Positions 32,690-42,141 are shown, counted from the first letter of the stretch. The stretch is 64,000 bases of DNA from CAXMQZ01 sp963719055 (GCA_963719055.1 CAVRAU010000027.1:1-64000), one strand, 5' to 3'. Numbers and translations: made by a program. Notes: generated from the sequence alone by a model not told the origin.

Positions 32690-34051
32690 ATGACTGACTC
32701 GCGAATCGTAGTTGTGGGAGCCGGACTGGCAGGTCTGTCGTGTGCGCGGCATCTGCACGCCGCGGGGGTCGAGGTCGAAGTTCTCGAGGCCTCGGATGAT
32801 ATCGGCGGTCGCGTGCGAACCGACGAGAGCGACGGTTTCTTGCTGGACCGTGGCTTTCAGGTTCTCTTGACTGCGTATCCGGAATGCCAGCGCCAGCTGG
32901 ATTACGAAGGCCTCGATCTTCATGGTTTCTACCCGGGTGCGGCCGTGCGATTCGGCGGGCGCTTCCACACCCTGGCCGATCCCTGGCGTCGGCCTCTGGC
33001 TGGGTTCCTCGCGGCTCTGGCTCCGATCGGTAGTCTCGGTGACAAGCTGCGAGTCGCCAGACTTCGCCGACGACTCCTCTCGACCGATCTCGATGGAGTG
33101 TTGTCGAGCCCCGAACGAACGACTCTCGAGGCGCTGGAGCAAGAAGGCTTTTCGAGCCTCATGATCGACAGATTCTTCCGGCCGTTCCTGGGAGGTATCT
33201 TTCTCGAGAACGAGCTCGAGACCTCGAGCCGCATGTTCGAGTTTGTCTACAAGATGTTCAGCTCGGGTTCGACTGCACTGCCGGGAGCGGGGATGCGGGC
33301 GATTCCGCTGCAGCTGGCGAGCGGTCTGCCGGACAACGCCGTGCGGACGAACTGCCGCGTCATTGAAGCTCCAAACGAAGAAGGTAAGGCTCGATTCGGG
33401 GAATGGATCGAAGGCGACGCTATCGTGCTGGCGAGCGCCTTGAGTGAGACACCTGAGCTGCTGTCCCGATTGCCAGAAACCCGTTGGTGCTCGACCTCCT
33501 GCCTCTATTTTTCCGCTCCCCAGCCTCCGGTCACGCGGCCGATCTTGATCTTGAACGGGGAGGGTGAGGGGCCGGTCAACAATCTCTGTGTTCCAAGCCA
33601 GGTCGCACCGTCTTACGCCCCCGATGACAAAGCCCTGGTCTCAGCGAGCGTGATCGGAGGACAGGACTTCAGCCATGACGGTCTCGATAGCGATCTGGAA
33701 TCGGCGGTTCGTGACCAGCTGCACGGCTGGTTCGGACCGCAGGTGGAGAAGTGGCAGCTGCTCAGAATCTACCGCATCCGCCATGCGTTACCGAGTCAGT
33801 CACCACCCCACCTGGAGCCACCCGAGCGACCGGTCCGCATCGGGGATCGGCTGTATACCTGCGGTGATCATCTGGACACGGCTTCCATCCAAGGTGCGAT
33901 GGTTTCGGGCAGACGGGCGGCGGAGGCACTTCTGGCGGATCTAGCGTCCGAAAGGGCGGCTAGAGAGACCCGTCCCTCAGCCGCGCTCCGTTGGATCTTC
34001 TCTCTGGTGAGTTTCATTGTGCCGAGTCGTCGTGCGACTCCGCTGCTCTGA
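32690..34051 (+). CDS. FAD-dependent amine-oxidase/desaturase-type oxidoreductase
   Basis: A 453-residue flavoprotein: VVGAGLAGLSCARHLHAAGV, DDIGGRVRTDESDGFLLDRGF, SFLRPFLGGIF-like RFFRPFLGGIFLENELETS, GAGMRAIPLQLASGL, and the C-terminal LYTCGDHLDTASIQGAMVSGRRAAE. It belongs to the protoporphyrinogen-oxidase/carotenoid-oxidoreductase group found in plants and bacteria. The substrate is not evident; an isoprenoid or fatty acyl chain would fit the surroundings. GGAG precedes the ATG. Its 3' end overlaps a small minus-strand gene. Confidence 0.86.
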   Translation: MTDSRIVVVGAGLAGLSCARHLHAAGVEVEVLEASDDIGGRVRTDESDGFLLDRGFQVLLTAYPECQRQLDYEGLDLHGFYPGAAVRFGGRFHTLADPWRRPLAGFLAALAPIGSLGDKLRVARLRRRLLSTDLDGVLSSPERTTLEALEQEGFSSLMIDRFFRPFLGGIFLENELETSSRMFEFVYKMFSSGSTALPGAGMRAIPLQLASGLPDNAVRTNCRVIEAPNEEGKARFGEWIEGDAIVLASALSETPELLSRLPETRWCSTSCLYFSAPQPPVTRPILILNGEGEGPVNNLCVPSQVAPSYAPDDKALVSASVIGGQDFSHDGLDSDLESAVRDQLHGWFGPQVEKWQLLRIYRIRHALPSQSPPHLEPPERPVRIGDRLYTCGDHLDTASIQGAMVSGRRAAEALLADLASERAARETRPSAALRWIFSLVSFIVPSRRATPLL

Positions 34052-34157
34052 CTTTGGCGGCCCGCCCTTCGATCTCGCGTGCCCGAACGATCCCCAGGAA
34101 CACGACTCCTGTCATGACCAGTCCGAATGCAAAAATGGCGATCAATTGTGCAGTCAT
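34014..34157 (-). CDS. small single-helix membrane protein
   Basis: A 47-residue protein: one hydrophobic helix (LIAIFAFGLVMTGVVFLGIV) followed by a charged REIEGRAAKVRAAES tail. GAGGAGG lies upstream of the ATG at 34157, an excellent ribosome binding site. It overlaps the 3' end of the FAD oxidoreductase by 38 bases on the opposite strand. It is the last of four consecutive minus-strand genes led by the SOUL protein. Function unknown. Confidence 0.6.
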   Translation of the reverse strand: MTAQLIAIFAFGLVMTGVVFLGIVRAREIEGRAAKVRAAESHDDSAQ

Positions 34158-34172
34158 GGCTCGAGTGCCTCC

Positions 34173-34344
34173 TCAACCGCGCAGCATGCGCACGCGCACG
34201 CCGACCCAGAGAATGAGTATGGACGGGACCCAGATGCCGACGAACACGCCGTAGTCCTCGGTTCACCAGGAACCACAGGCCTACACTGACGAGAAAACTG
34301 GCGAAGGCTGCAAGAAGAAAGGGTACGTCGACTCGATCGAACAT
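34173..34344 (-). CDS. small two-helix membrane protein (one frameshift)
   Basis: The N-terminal frame gives MFDRVDVPFLLAAFASFLVS, a first helix, up to FLVNR. After a one-base shift near 34258 the next frame gives EDYGVFVGIWVPSILILWVG and RVRMLRG with a stop at 34173. Together about 57 residues form a two-helix membrane protein. The length (172 bases) is one base out of frame, matching a single indel. It sits 15 bases before the next small gene, so the pair is probably co-translated. Confidence 0.55.
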
Positions 34345-34380
34345 TGTGGAACCTCCTGCTTGTTTGAGGTTGAGCGATAC

Positions 34381-34575
34381 TCACCTGAGACCCTCAGGGG
34401 TATCTGTTTCTGGCCGCAGGATCCGGCGAGCGAACTTCTGGGCCTGTCCGGAGGACGGGGAACTGTCTGATTCGTACTCATCGCCGTCTCCGACCGCAGC
34501 CAGTGCGAACAGCAGGCCGACTGCCACCAGGCTGGTGACGAAACAACCGATGATGAAGATGAACAGTGAGATCAA
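34381..34575 (-). CDS. small membrane protein
   Basis: A 64-residue protein: one strong hydrophobic stretch (ISLFIFIIGCFVTSLVAVGL plus LFALAAVG) and a C-terminal acidic/serine-rich then basic tail. I choose the TTG at 34575, which overlaps the SOUL gene stop (TTGA) and has GGAG seven bases upstream. The frame is open to 34629 but that part overlaps the SOUL coding sequence. Function unknown; it belongs to the SOUL-led minus-strand group. Confidence 0.55.
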   Translation of the reverse strand: MISLFIFIIGCFVTSLVAVGLLFALAAVGDGDEYESDSSPSSGQAQKFARRILRPETDTPEGLR

Positions 34576-35259
34576 GGCGAGGCTCCGTCTGCAATCGGAA
34601 TCAGGATCTCGTTGCGCCGCAGGAACCAAGGCTTGATCGGTGGATCATAGCGGGCAAACACAGGTTCTCCTGCGATGCTCCAGCCGTTTCGAGTCACCCA
34701 GGCCTCCAACTCGGCCTTGTGTGATTCGTAGCGCTGTTGGCTCCAGGTGCCGCTGTAGCGTACCGTAGCCACCAGCTCTTCCGGCATTTGTCGGAGCTGA
34801 ACCTGAGGGTTGACCGGCTCCGGCAGAGTTTCCAGCGTGTATTCTGGAGGGCATCATGAAGGTGATGCGGTAGAGATCCCCTTGACGATGCATAGCGACA
34901 GGAGCTGTCATCGCCACCTTCTCAGACGGGGCCTGCGAGACCGGAGACGTCATCTCCATCTTCTGACGGCTGCGATTATTGCCAAAGATGTAGTCCGCCA
35001 GTCGGCGAAAGCCCTGGTTGCCGGCGCTCTCGAAATCTCCGTCGACCAGAGTCTCTGCCACGATATAGGGTTCATAACGTCTCAGCTCCAGGTTTCCGTC
35101 GCTTTCCAGGACCGTGTAGCTCGGTTTCTCCAGGGCCATGAGTTGACCTCCACAGGCGGGCAGCATAGCCATCATGGCAACGGTGGCCAGTGACCAGATT
35201 GTCTGAGAGCTCCAAACTGTCTGAAAGCTCCGAAGAATTGAGAGATGATGTTTGATCAT
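34572..35259 (-). CDS. SOUL heme-binding family lipoprotein (one frameshift)
   Basis: A SOUL/HBP domain protein of about 228 residues. The N-terminus is a signal peptide with a lipobox-like LPACG. Then come EKPSYTVLESDGNLELRRYE, YIVAETLVDGD, NQGFRRLADYIFGNN, and the strongly conserved KMEMTSPVSQ and KVAMTAPVAM blocks. Near 34842 an extra A (AGAATAC) shifts the frame; beyond it YTLETLPEPVNPQVQLRQM, VATVRYSGTWSQQRYESHK and KPWFLRRNEILIPI complete the domain. SOUL proteins bind heme or tetrapyrroles and recur in light-stress regulons. The shared operator lies 29 bases upstream of the ATG. Confidence 0.85.
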
Positions 35260-35287
35260 GACTGCTCGCGATGATGGATGTCCGCTT

Positions 35288-35303
35288 TGAACGATTTGGA
35301 CGT
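35288..35303 (-). promoter_or_regulatory. operator, site 7 (SOUL / small ORF divergent region)
   Basis: On the minus strand ACGTCCAAATCGTTCA, 15 of 16 matches to the shared element, with the extra upstream 9-bp unit TGTAAAACG. It lies between the SOUL gene (minus) and the small plus-strand ORF at 35319, so it may control both. No strong -35/-10 pair is seen in either direction. Confidence 0.7.
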
Positions 35304-35318
35304 TTTACAATAGAGAGT

Positions 35319-35478
35319 ATGCGGGAACCGACAGGGTCTGTCAAGGCGCTGATCGATTCGCCCGAAGATGCCCGGCAGCTCTATGAGGGGGGGGACGGCT
35401 GCCACGCTGGCGCGGATGGAAGAGCTTGCAGCCTACCGCAGGGCCGCTGAAGCCCGGTACAGGAAGACGGCCGAGTAG
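35319..35478 (+). CDS. small helical protein (one homopolymer frameshift)
   Basis: Begins MREPTGSVKALIDSPEDARQ and LYEGG, then in the +1 frame after a run of eight G (35387-35394) continues TAATLARMEELAAYRRAAEA and RYRKTAE with a stop at 35476-35478. Dropping one G gives a smooth 52-residue helical protein. The start codon lies only 15 bases from the operator, so any transcript from the nearby TACAAT (35306-35311) would be almost leaderless. Function unknown. Confidence 0.45.
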
Positions 35479-35496
35479 AGTCTGGGCGGCTCCGTT

Positions 35497-36243
35497 TCAG
35501 CGTGTCACTTTCAGGGAGGACAGGCCGCCGTCGAGCTGGATGACCTGGCCGGTCATCCAGTCATTGGCTGAATCCAACAGCCAGACAATGAGGTTGGCGA
35601 TCTGATCCGGCTGGGCAATCCGTCCGAGAGGGTGGAGTCGGAGCGAAGCCTCGAGCGCCTTCTCGTTTTCGACGATTCGCTGGGTAGCCTGGGTGGCCAC
35701 CAATCCTGGAGCTACCGCGTTGACGCGGATGTTGCGGCCGGCGTAGGTTGCCGCCGCAGAACGCGCCAGCCCGGCCACACCGGCCTTGGCGGCGGCGATG
35801 GCCTCGTGGTTGGCCAAGCCGATGTTGGCTGCGGCGGAGGACATCAGGACGATGGATCCACCTTCCTTGCGTAGCTCTTTCACCGCCGCGCGGACAAGCG
35901 CAAAGGCAGTGGTGAGGTTGGTGTCGAGGGTTGCGTCGTAGTCGGCGCGGGTGGTCAGATGCGCCGGCTTGAGCATCACGGAGCCGGCACAGTTGACGAC
36001 GCCTGTGAGCTGGCCTTCCTCGGCGGCGCGGGAGACGAAATCCTGGGCCTGATCGAATTCTCTGCCGTCGACCTCGACCGCGATGCCGCCGATCTCGGTG
36101 GCGAGCGAGTCGAGCTGGTCGCGGTCGCGACCCCCGAGAACCAATCGGTAGCCGCGATCGGTCAGTTGTCGGGCCAGAGCCGTGCCGATGCCGCCGTAGG
36201 CTCCGAGGATTGCGATGACTTGGGATGAGCTGGTTGCCGGCAT
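35497..36243 (-). CDS. short-chain dehydrogenase/reductase lacking the catalytic tyrosine
   Basis: A 248-residue SDR: VIAILGAYGGIGTALARQL (cofactor loop), VLGGRDRDQLDSL, VVNCAGSVMLKPAH, IVLMSSAAANIG with the Ser, and VNAVAPGLVATQATQRI, LDGGLSSL. The usual Y-x-x-x-K reads I-A-A-A-K (in NHEAIAAAKAGV), so the catalytic Tyr is Ile while Lys is kept. SDRs of this kind occur in clusters with CFA-synthase-like and DUF1365 genes. AAGGAG supports ATG 36243; the frame runs on to 36282, but that stretch is the operator. Confidence 0.87.
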   Translation of the reverse strand: MPATSSSQVIAILGAYGGIGTALARQLTDRGYRLVLGGRDRDQLDSLATEIGGIAVEVDGREFDQAQDFVSRAAEEGQLTGVVNCAGSVMLKPAHLTTRADYDATLDTNLTTAFALVRAAVKELRKEGGSIVLMSSAAANIGLANHEAIAAAKAGVAGLARSAAATYAGRNIRVNAVAPGLVATQATQRIVENEKALEASLRLHPLGRIAQPDQIANLIVWLLDSANDWMTGQVIQLDGGLSSLKVTR

Positions 36244-36265
36244 GGAGTCTCCTTGACTGTTATAA

Positions 36266-36281
36266 ACGTTCAAATCGTTCA
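36266..36281 (+). promoter_or_regulatory. operator, site 2 (SDR / propeller divergent region)
   Basis: ACGTTCAAATCGTTCA, a perfect match to the shared consensus. The 9-bp units TTATAAACG, TTCAAATCG and TTCACTTCT run head to tail. It lies 23 bases upstream of the SDR start and about 55 bases before the propeller frame on the other strand, so it may control both. It is the cleanest copy in the window. Confidence 0.75.
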
Positions 36282-36334
36282 CTTCTATGGTAGCATAAAG
36301 CTCGTGCAGAGGTGTCGAATAAAGGCAGGGCTTC

Positions 36335-37664
36335 TTGGAAAGGTTGGTGTTTCATCAAAGACTCAGCAGAAACTGCGGAAGTCGCCGTCAGCGCCGCGAG
36401 ACCTTGAAGGCGATCTTGTTCGCGATTCTCTGGATCCTCTTGGCGACTGGCGATCAGAAATCGCTGGCGGGCGACTGGCCACAACTCCTGGGCCCTGAAC
36501 GGGACGGGAAGTATCGTGGCGATGCGGTCTGGACCGATTGGGGCGAGGAGGGGCCACCGGTTCTTTGGAGCGTCGCCCTGGGGGAGGGATTTGCTGGACC
36601 GGTGGCGGTCGAGGGAACGCGTGTATGTCTCGCACCGAGAGGGCGCTGACAACGTTCTCGATGCGCTTCGCAGCGCCGACGGCAGTCGAGTCTGGCGGGT
36701 TACCCACGCCACCAAGTACCGGGATGATTTTGGCTTCAACGGCGGCCCGCGCGCTACTCCGGTCGTCGAGGGCGCTCGTGTCTTCACGTTCAGCGCCGGG
36801 GGCATCCTGCAGGCTGTCGATCGAAACTCGGGCAGTCGTCTTTGGGTCGTTGACACTCATCAGGTCTTCGGAGTCGAGAAGGGATTTTTTGGCGTCGCAA
36901 GCTCCCCCCTTGTCGTGGGTGATCGAGTGCTGGTCAACGTTGGTGGCAGGGATGGTGCCGGTGTAGTGGCCTTCGATGTCGCCACTGGCGCCACCGTCTG
37001 GACGGCTTCGAACGATGAGGCCAGCTATTCGAGCCCGGTGCTTGCGTCTCTCGAAGGCACTCGTAGGGCCGTGTTCTTGACGCGCGAAGGCCTCTTGGCG
37101 CTCGATGCTGCCTCCGGCGAGATCCTGCTGAAGTACCGGTGGCGGGCGAGATTGAATGCCTCCGTCAATGCCGCCACACCGATCGTGGTGAACGATCGCA
37201 TCTTTCTCTCGTCGAGCTATGGGACTGGGGCGGTTCTCCTGGCGGTGACCCAAGGGGAGCCAAGAGAGATCTGGCAATCAGATCAATCGTTGACCAATCA
37301 TTACGCCACGAGCGTTCATCATGACGACTTCCTTTACGGATTTCACGGTCGGCAAGAGAGTGGACCCAGCCTGCGCTGTGTCCGATTGGCGACGGGCGAG
37401 GTCGTCTGGAGCGAAGATCGCTTCGGTGCTGGCACCCTCCTTCTGGCACAGGATCACCTGCTGATCTTGAGGGAGACCGGCGAGCTCGTTGCCGCACCCG
37501 CCTCGCCGAAGGGCTTTCTTCCTGCAGGTCGGGTACCGATTTTGGACCGGGGCACCCGTGCCTATCCGGCCTTGGCGGATGGCATCCTGTTCGCTCGAGA
37601 TGACGAGAAGCTTGTCGCTGTCGATCTGCGCCTTCGCCAAACGAAACCTCAGACCCAGAAGTAG
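36335..37664 (+). CDS. secreted PQQ-type beta-propeller repeat protein 1 (one frameshift)
   Basis: A propeller protein of about 440 residues in two frames joined near 36640. Signal peptide AILFAILWILLATG, then DWPQLLGPERDGKY and GPPVLWSVALGEGFAGPVAV; the second frame carries repeated blades of the type ALRSADGSRVWRV, AVDRNSGSRLWVV, AFDVATGATVWTA, ALDAASGEILLKY, and RLATGEVVWSE. It resembles BamB/PQQ-quinoprotein-like propellers but no PQQ ligand set can be confirmed. A TTG at 36404 may be the real start, giving a shorter signal peptide. It is related to the protein at 44524-45867, and both share the operator. Confidence 0.8.
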
Positions 37665-37681
37665 ACCGCTGCCGGGTGCCG

Positions 37682-38428
37682 TTACGACTCCGGCCCGGGC
37701 TTGCGGAAGACCAGAAAGTGCTGCTGCGGCAGCATGGCCCGGTTTTCGACGAATTCGAGACCCACGGCCTCCATTTCGAGACGAGCCTGGGCTGCGCTCA
37801 TCTTGTGCAGGGGCAGAATCGGCACCGAGGGATCCTCTTCTCGATATTCGATCAGGAAGACCCGACCGCCAGGTCGCAGAGCCTCGACGAGGGCGCTCAT
37901 CATCTCTCGCGGATCGGAGAACTCGTGGTAGGCGTCGACCATGAGCGCGGCGTCGACGCTCGCGGCCGGAAGATTCGGGTCTGTCGCCGTGCCGAGCACC
38001 GTCTCGACGTTGGAGGTGCCAGCCGATTCTTTTCGGCGCTCGATGACCTGCAGCATCTCGGGCTGGATATCGACGGCGAGTACCCGGCCTTGCGGCACTC
38101 TGGGGCTGATTCGGAAGGCGAAATACCCACTTCCTGCCCCGATATCGGCCACCACCGCGTCGGGGGCAAGTTCCATGTTCGTGACGACAAGATCGGTCCG
38201 CTCCTCTCGCTCGCGGTTGGCGCGCTCCAGCCAGTCGATGCCCCGATGACCCATGACGAACGAGATCTCTCGGCCCATGTAGACCTTGCCGATGCCGTCT
38301 CGACTCGCCGGCTTGTGGACATAGATCTCCGATGAATCCACCGGTATTGCCGCCGTCTCAGGCGCGGCGATCGCGAGAGCGGTCAGGATGGGCAGCAGCA
38401 GGCCGGTGAGAGTCGCGATTCTGATCAT
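37682..38428 (-). CDS. exported class I SAM-dependent methyltransferase
   Basis: A 248-residue protein with an N-terminal signal peptide (IATLTGLLLPILTALAIAAP) and then a class I methyltransferase: VVADIGAGSGYFAFRI (motif I), VLAVDIQPEML (motif II), ASVDAALMVDAYHEF, ALRPGGRVFLIEY. Export of a SAM enzyme is odd because SAM is cytoplasmic, yet this family of signal-peptide-bearing methyltransferases is widespread. It abuts the outer-membrane gene at 38429, with one base between stop and start regions. Convergent with the propeller gene. Confidence 0.85.
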   Translation of the reverse strand: MIRIATLTGLLLPILTALAIAAPETAAIPVDSSEIYVHKPASRDGIGKVYMGREISFVMGHRGIDWLERANREREERTDLVVTNMELAPDAVVADIGAGSGYFAFRISPRVPQGRVLAVDIQPEMLQVIERRKESAGTSNVETVLGTATDPNLPAASVDAALMVDAYHEFSDPREMMSALVEALRPGGRVFLIEYREEDPSVPILPLHKMSAAQARLEMEAVGLEFVENRAMLPQQHFLVFRKPGPES

Positions 38429-39364
38429 CTAGAATCGGCCGCTGAGACTGATCGCCAACAAGGGCGCGGTGTCGTGCTCGGCCGTCCGTCGTTGTTGCGA
38501 ATTCTCATCCTCGATCCTGAGCTCGCCGCTGAGAACGAGACCGGTGTAGATCACGAGGTTGATCTTGGGGCTGAGGTTGTGGAGGATTCGGGCGAAGGTC
38601 ACGATGCCACGCTGCTCGCCGATGCCATTCGGCTCGAGGTCTTGATCGTCGAGTCGAAATCGAATAGTGCGGTAGGCACCGCCAACGCCAAATTCCCACG
38701 TGGGACTGAGTTCGTAGGCCAACTCGAGACCGGCAGGGCCGGTTGGGCCAACGGTCAGTGGATTCGTCAGGCGCGTTCGCGTCGGTGAGCCGCCAGTCGA
38801 TACTGACGAATGGAAAGGCCCGAGTTTCGCCGATCCGTTCGAAGGCAGCCCACGCCGAATCCGAGCTTGCGGTCGGGACGGAAGGCGTAGGTCGCGGCAG
38901 AGACCAAACCGTAGGTCAGGGAGTCGCCGGAACTGGCTCCAGAAGCACCAAACCAGCCAATGGAAGGACTCAGGAGCAATGATCCATCGGTCGTTGATCT
39001 TGCGGATGACAGGCAACGCCAGGTTGAGTCCATGGACGCGATCCCAGGGACTTGCCGACTCGAGCGCCGCGTCGTCAGAGAAATCGTAGTCGAGGTGGTC
39101 GTAGCTCAGGCTCAAACCGAGAATCGTCTTGCGACTGACCGGCTGGGCAACGCTGGCGCGAAAGAGCAGTGAGGAGACGGAGTAGCTGCCCTGGGTGTCG
39201 AAATCGGCGTCGAGTTGGGCGATCGCCGATCCAGAAAGACTGAAGAAAGGTCCTGGTGGTTTCGCTTGGTCCCCTGGGGGGGCCTGCGCGGCCACTGGAT
39301 AAGCCCAAGTGACAAGCACCAGGCCTATCATCAGCCCATGCCGCAGTATTCTGTTTGATCTCAC
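38429..39364 (-). CDS. outer-membrane beta-barrel-like protein, DUF6268-type (compensating frameshifts)
   Basis: A 311-codon open frame with a signal peptide (GLMIGLVLVTWAYPVAA) and barrel-like strands at both ends (SGSAIAQLDADFDTQGSYSV, ILGLSLSYDHLDYDF; then LELAYELSPTWEFGVGGAYR, INLVIYTGLVLSGELRI, PLLAISLSGRF). The middle (about 38790-38960) is not barrel-like in this frame, but GWFGASGASSGDSLTYGLVS and RIGETRAFPFVSIDWRLT are found in the other two frames, so about three indels cancel out. The terminal Phe fits an outer-membrane protein. Role unknown. Confidence 0.65.
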   Translation of the reverse strand: MRSNRILRHGLMIGLVLVTWAYPVAAQAPPGDQAKPPGPFFSLSGSAIAQLDADFDTQGSYSVSSLLFRASVAQPVSRKTILGLSLSYDHLDYDFSDDAALESASPWDRVHGLNLALPVIRKINDRWIIAPESFHWLVWCFWSQFRRLPDLRFGLCRDLRLPSRPQARIRRGLPSNGSAKLGPFHSSVSTGGSPTRTRLTNPLTVGPTGPAGLELAYELSPTWEFGVGGAYRTIRFRLDDQDLEPNGIGEQRGIVTFARILHNLSPKINLVIYTGLVLSGELRIEDENSQQRRTAEHDTAPLLAISLSGRF

Positions 39365-39459
39365 GATTCCAAGGCTCCATGTCGGGTCGGTCGGAAGTCA
39401 CATCATGCGCGGGGACGCATCATACTGCCCCGAGCCGTCTGGCGTCTCGCGAACTGGCA

Positions 39460-42122
39460 TTATTCGACTTCGTTGCGATACCGAGCCTGCTCCTCAGAGG
39501 CCAGGGGTTCTATCAATCGAAGGCCATTGACCACCACACCCAGGATCCGGTGATCTGTCGACCCCTCCAGGCTCTCAGATGGCGTAAAGGTGTCGCTATG
39601 GAATTCGAGGAGCAGCGTATCGCTCAGCTCCACCCCCTCCAGGCTGAAGGTCTGCGACCAGCCATGGTCCGGAATCCGCTGGTGCCACAACTCGACACCG
39701 TTGGCGAGAATCTGCAGCCGGGTTGCGTGCCGGCCCGGGGCACTCGCCTCGATCTCGAGGCTTTGCGGCAGATGCTGAGGATCCATCGGCACGCTCAGTT
39801 TCGCTGCTCCATTGGTCCAGCGCGCCCTCTTGTCGTCGAAGAGTTCCGGTGGATGGAACCCGACCTCCCGAAACCCGGGTACAGGCTCTGTTCCGAAAGT
39901 GAGACCCACGTAGGATATGGAGGGTCGGTCCTCCTTCGCTTGCAAACGAATGGCTCTCAGCAGAACACCCAGGCGGCTGTCATCAGTGAGTCCTGTCGCA
40001 TCTGATCGAGGATGGATCGTGCCGCTCTTCAATTCGACGGTCAGCACATCACTCGGCGGTACCTGCGCCAGGTCGAAGGTGTTGGACCACGCCCCCGGAA
40101 TCCAGTCGTTCCAAAGCTCTGTACCGTTGGCGAGCAACTGCAACCGGGTGCCGCTGTCCGCGGTGGCCGCCGTTTCGATCTCGAGGCTCTGCGGCAGGTT
40201 CTGAGGGTCCACCGGCACTCTCAATGTCGCGGTGCCGGATGTCCACCGAGCCGGTGCGCCTGCGAACATCTCTGGCTTGAGAAAGCCGGATTCTTGAATA
40301 CCAAACCGAGGCTCCACGCCCAAAGCCAGACCTTCGTAGGATGGAGAGGGAAGTCGAGATTGAAGATCGCCCGGCAAAACCCAGAGGGCAGTGCCTCCGT
40401 CGGCCGCCGAGATGACGAATCTCGCGTCGAGGCGACGGGCTTGAGCCCAATCGTTCCCGCTGATCACCACCTTCGAGGGGGGCTCTTCACCGTTTCTGCT
40501 GTTGAACCGATGGAAGATCGTATTCTGCAGCAGATACTGAGATCCGTAGAAAACTTCCCGGTCGAGGTGAGCGACATCGTAGCTGACGTCCTCCAGCTGT
40601 CCGAGTCGAGAAGCGTACGGTAGCGAAGGAGAGCCGCGACCTGGTGGCCTCTCTGGCAGGTCGCAGATTGAATCGCTCTGTGTAGAGCGAACACCAGGAG
40701 AATAGAAGCACCAGCAGCAGCATCGCCGCCTGGTAGGAGAAGCGCATCATCACCGTGATCGCAAGATACGAAAGGATGGCGACGAGAGAGATCAGGTGGA
40801 TTTCTTGCAGCCCCAGCGTGTCGATCAGCGGAAACACTCCAGCGACGTTGACGGCCTCCACGGTCCACGGCACGTCGGGGCCGACAGCCTCCTCTGCCGT
40901 ATGGATCTCGAATGTGACGAGCACCGTCAGGAACACAATGGCCGCAGTGACCACGAGTGCACGCCGAGCCGCGAGCCGGCCGTCCAATCTGCCGCGCCAG
41001 AGCTGCACCAAGGCAATGGCCATGAACAGGACGGCTGAGGCCTCGTTGTACCTCCCGTACAGGAAGTTGGTCGCTCGAACGGTGTTCACTCCATACAGGC
41101 TGAAGACCTTTGTCGTCACTGAGGCAAGAAAGACGCCGGTGGCGGTGATCAGGATGAAGATCAGCACTCCGGTCTTGGGGTGTGCCAGGACTCGCCGCGC
41201 GGACGTAGAGGCCGTGCGCTTGAAAACGTAGACAGCGACAGTCATGAGACCCAGAAGGAACAGGCCGTGGGTCGCCAGTGATAGGTAGAGACCCTGACCC
41301 GCAGCCCTGAGAATCAGACTCTTGAAATGGCTGCCGGGGACGATCCGCAGTCGCCAGACGGACCGGCGAGAACTCGACCGCACCAGCCCAGCCTATCGCC
41401 ATGAGATGCTCACTCACGATCCTGGTGAGAAAGAAGACCAGGCCAATGGCCGCGGCACTGAGCAGTAGCTGGCGTTTGGGAACGACCTTCAGTACAGCCA
41501 GCACGAGAAGATAGGCGAGGACCAGGACGAGAATCGGCAGCGCTCTGGGATGGACCGTGTAGAGCAGACCGGCAACCAGGCTGAAGAGCAAGGCATCACG
41601 AGCGGACTTGGAACGCAGATATCTCCCAAAGAGGACAATGGACAAAGCATAGAAGGGAACAAAAGCGTTCTCCGACCAAGCAATGTTCGAGTACAGGATC
41701 AGGGACGGATACAAACAGCAAGTCATGGCGATCCAAACCGCCACCTGCCGGGGAACTTCGAGCACTCCGGTCAGGATCGAATACAGCGGAATGTAAAGCG
41801 CGCTCATGAGCAGCGCGTTGATGGCGAGGGCGGCTTTGTAGATGGAGGCGGGGTCGGAGAACAGCCAGAAGGCGGGCAACAGAAGCAACGAGTATCCGAA
41901 GTGATAGAACTGGGCGTCTTGCATATCGGGCAGGTGTGCCGCCCCGGCGAGATACCGAGCATTGCCCAGATAGCCCATCTCGTCGGCGAAGATGATCGGC
42001 TGCTCCAGCTGCAGGCCCGACAGCCAGTGAACGGAGACCAGCAACAGATAGGGCAGTACGAGGTTGCGGACGCTGGTCGCCGACCACGGTCGCAGCGGAT
42101 CTTGGTCAGACGAATGCGACAC
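39460..42122 (-). CDS. polytopic glycosyltransferase-like membrane protein with two C-terminal beta-sandwich repeats (two frameshifts)
   Basis: Three frames join into one protein of roughly 885 residues. The N-terminal part holds about a dozen hydrophobic helices with an acidic first loop (QPIIFADEMGYLGNARYL), the layout of GT-C (GT39/PMT-like) glycosyltransferases. The frame shifts near 41345 and again near 40640, where ASRLGQLEDVSYDVAHLDRE leads into the last frame. The C-terminal region holds two tandem copies of an approximately 130-residue domain, recognisable by LRVPVDPQNLPQSLEIE / LSVPMDPQHLPQSLEIE and LQLLANGTELW / LQILANGVELW. The start (GTG 42122) is uncertain. It follows the S41 peptidase closely. 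Confidence 0.7.
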
Positions 42123-42141
42123 GAGTGAAGAACCCGTCAAG

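Noticed and set aside
36335..37664. Two separate genes for the first propeller
   Set aside because: The first frame ends right where the second begins the same blade, so one protein with an indel is the simpler reading.
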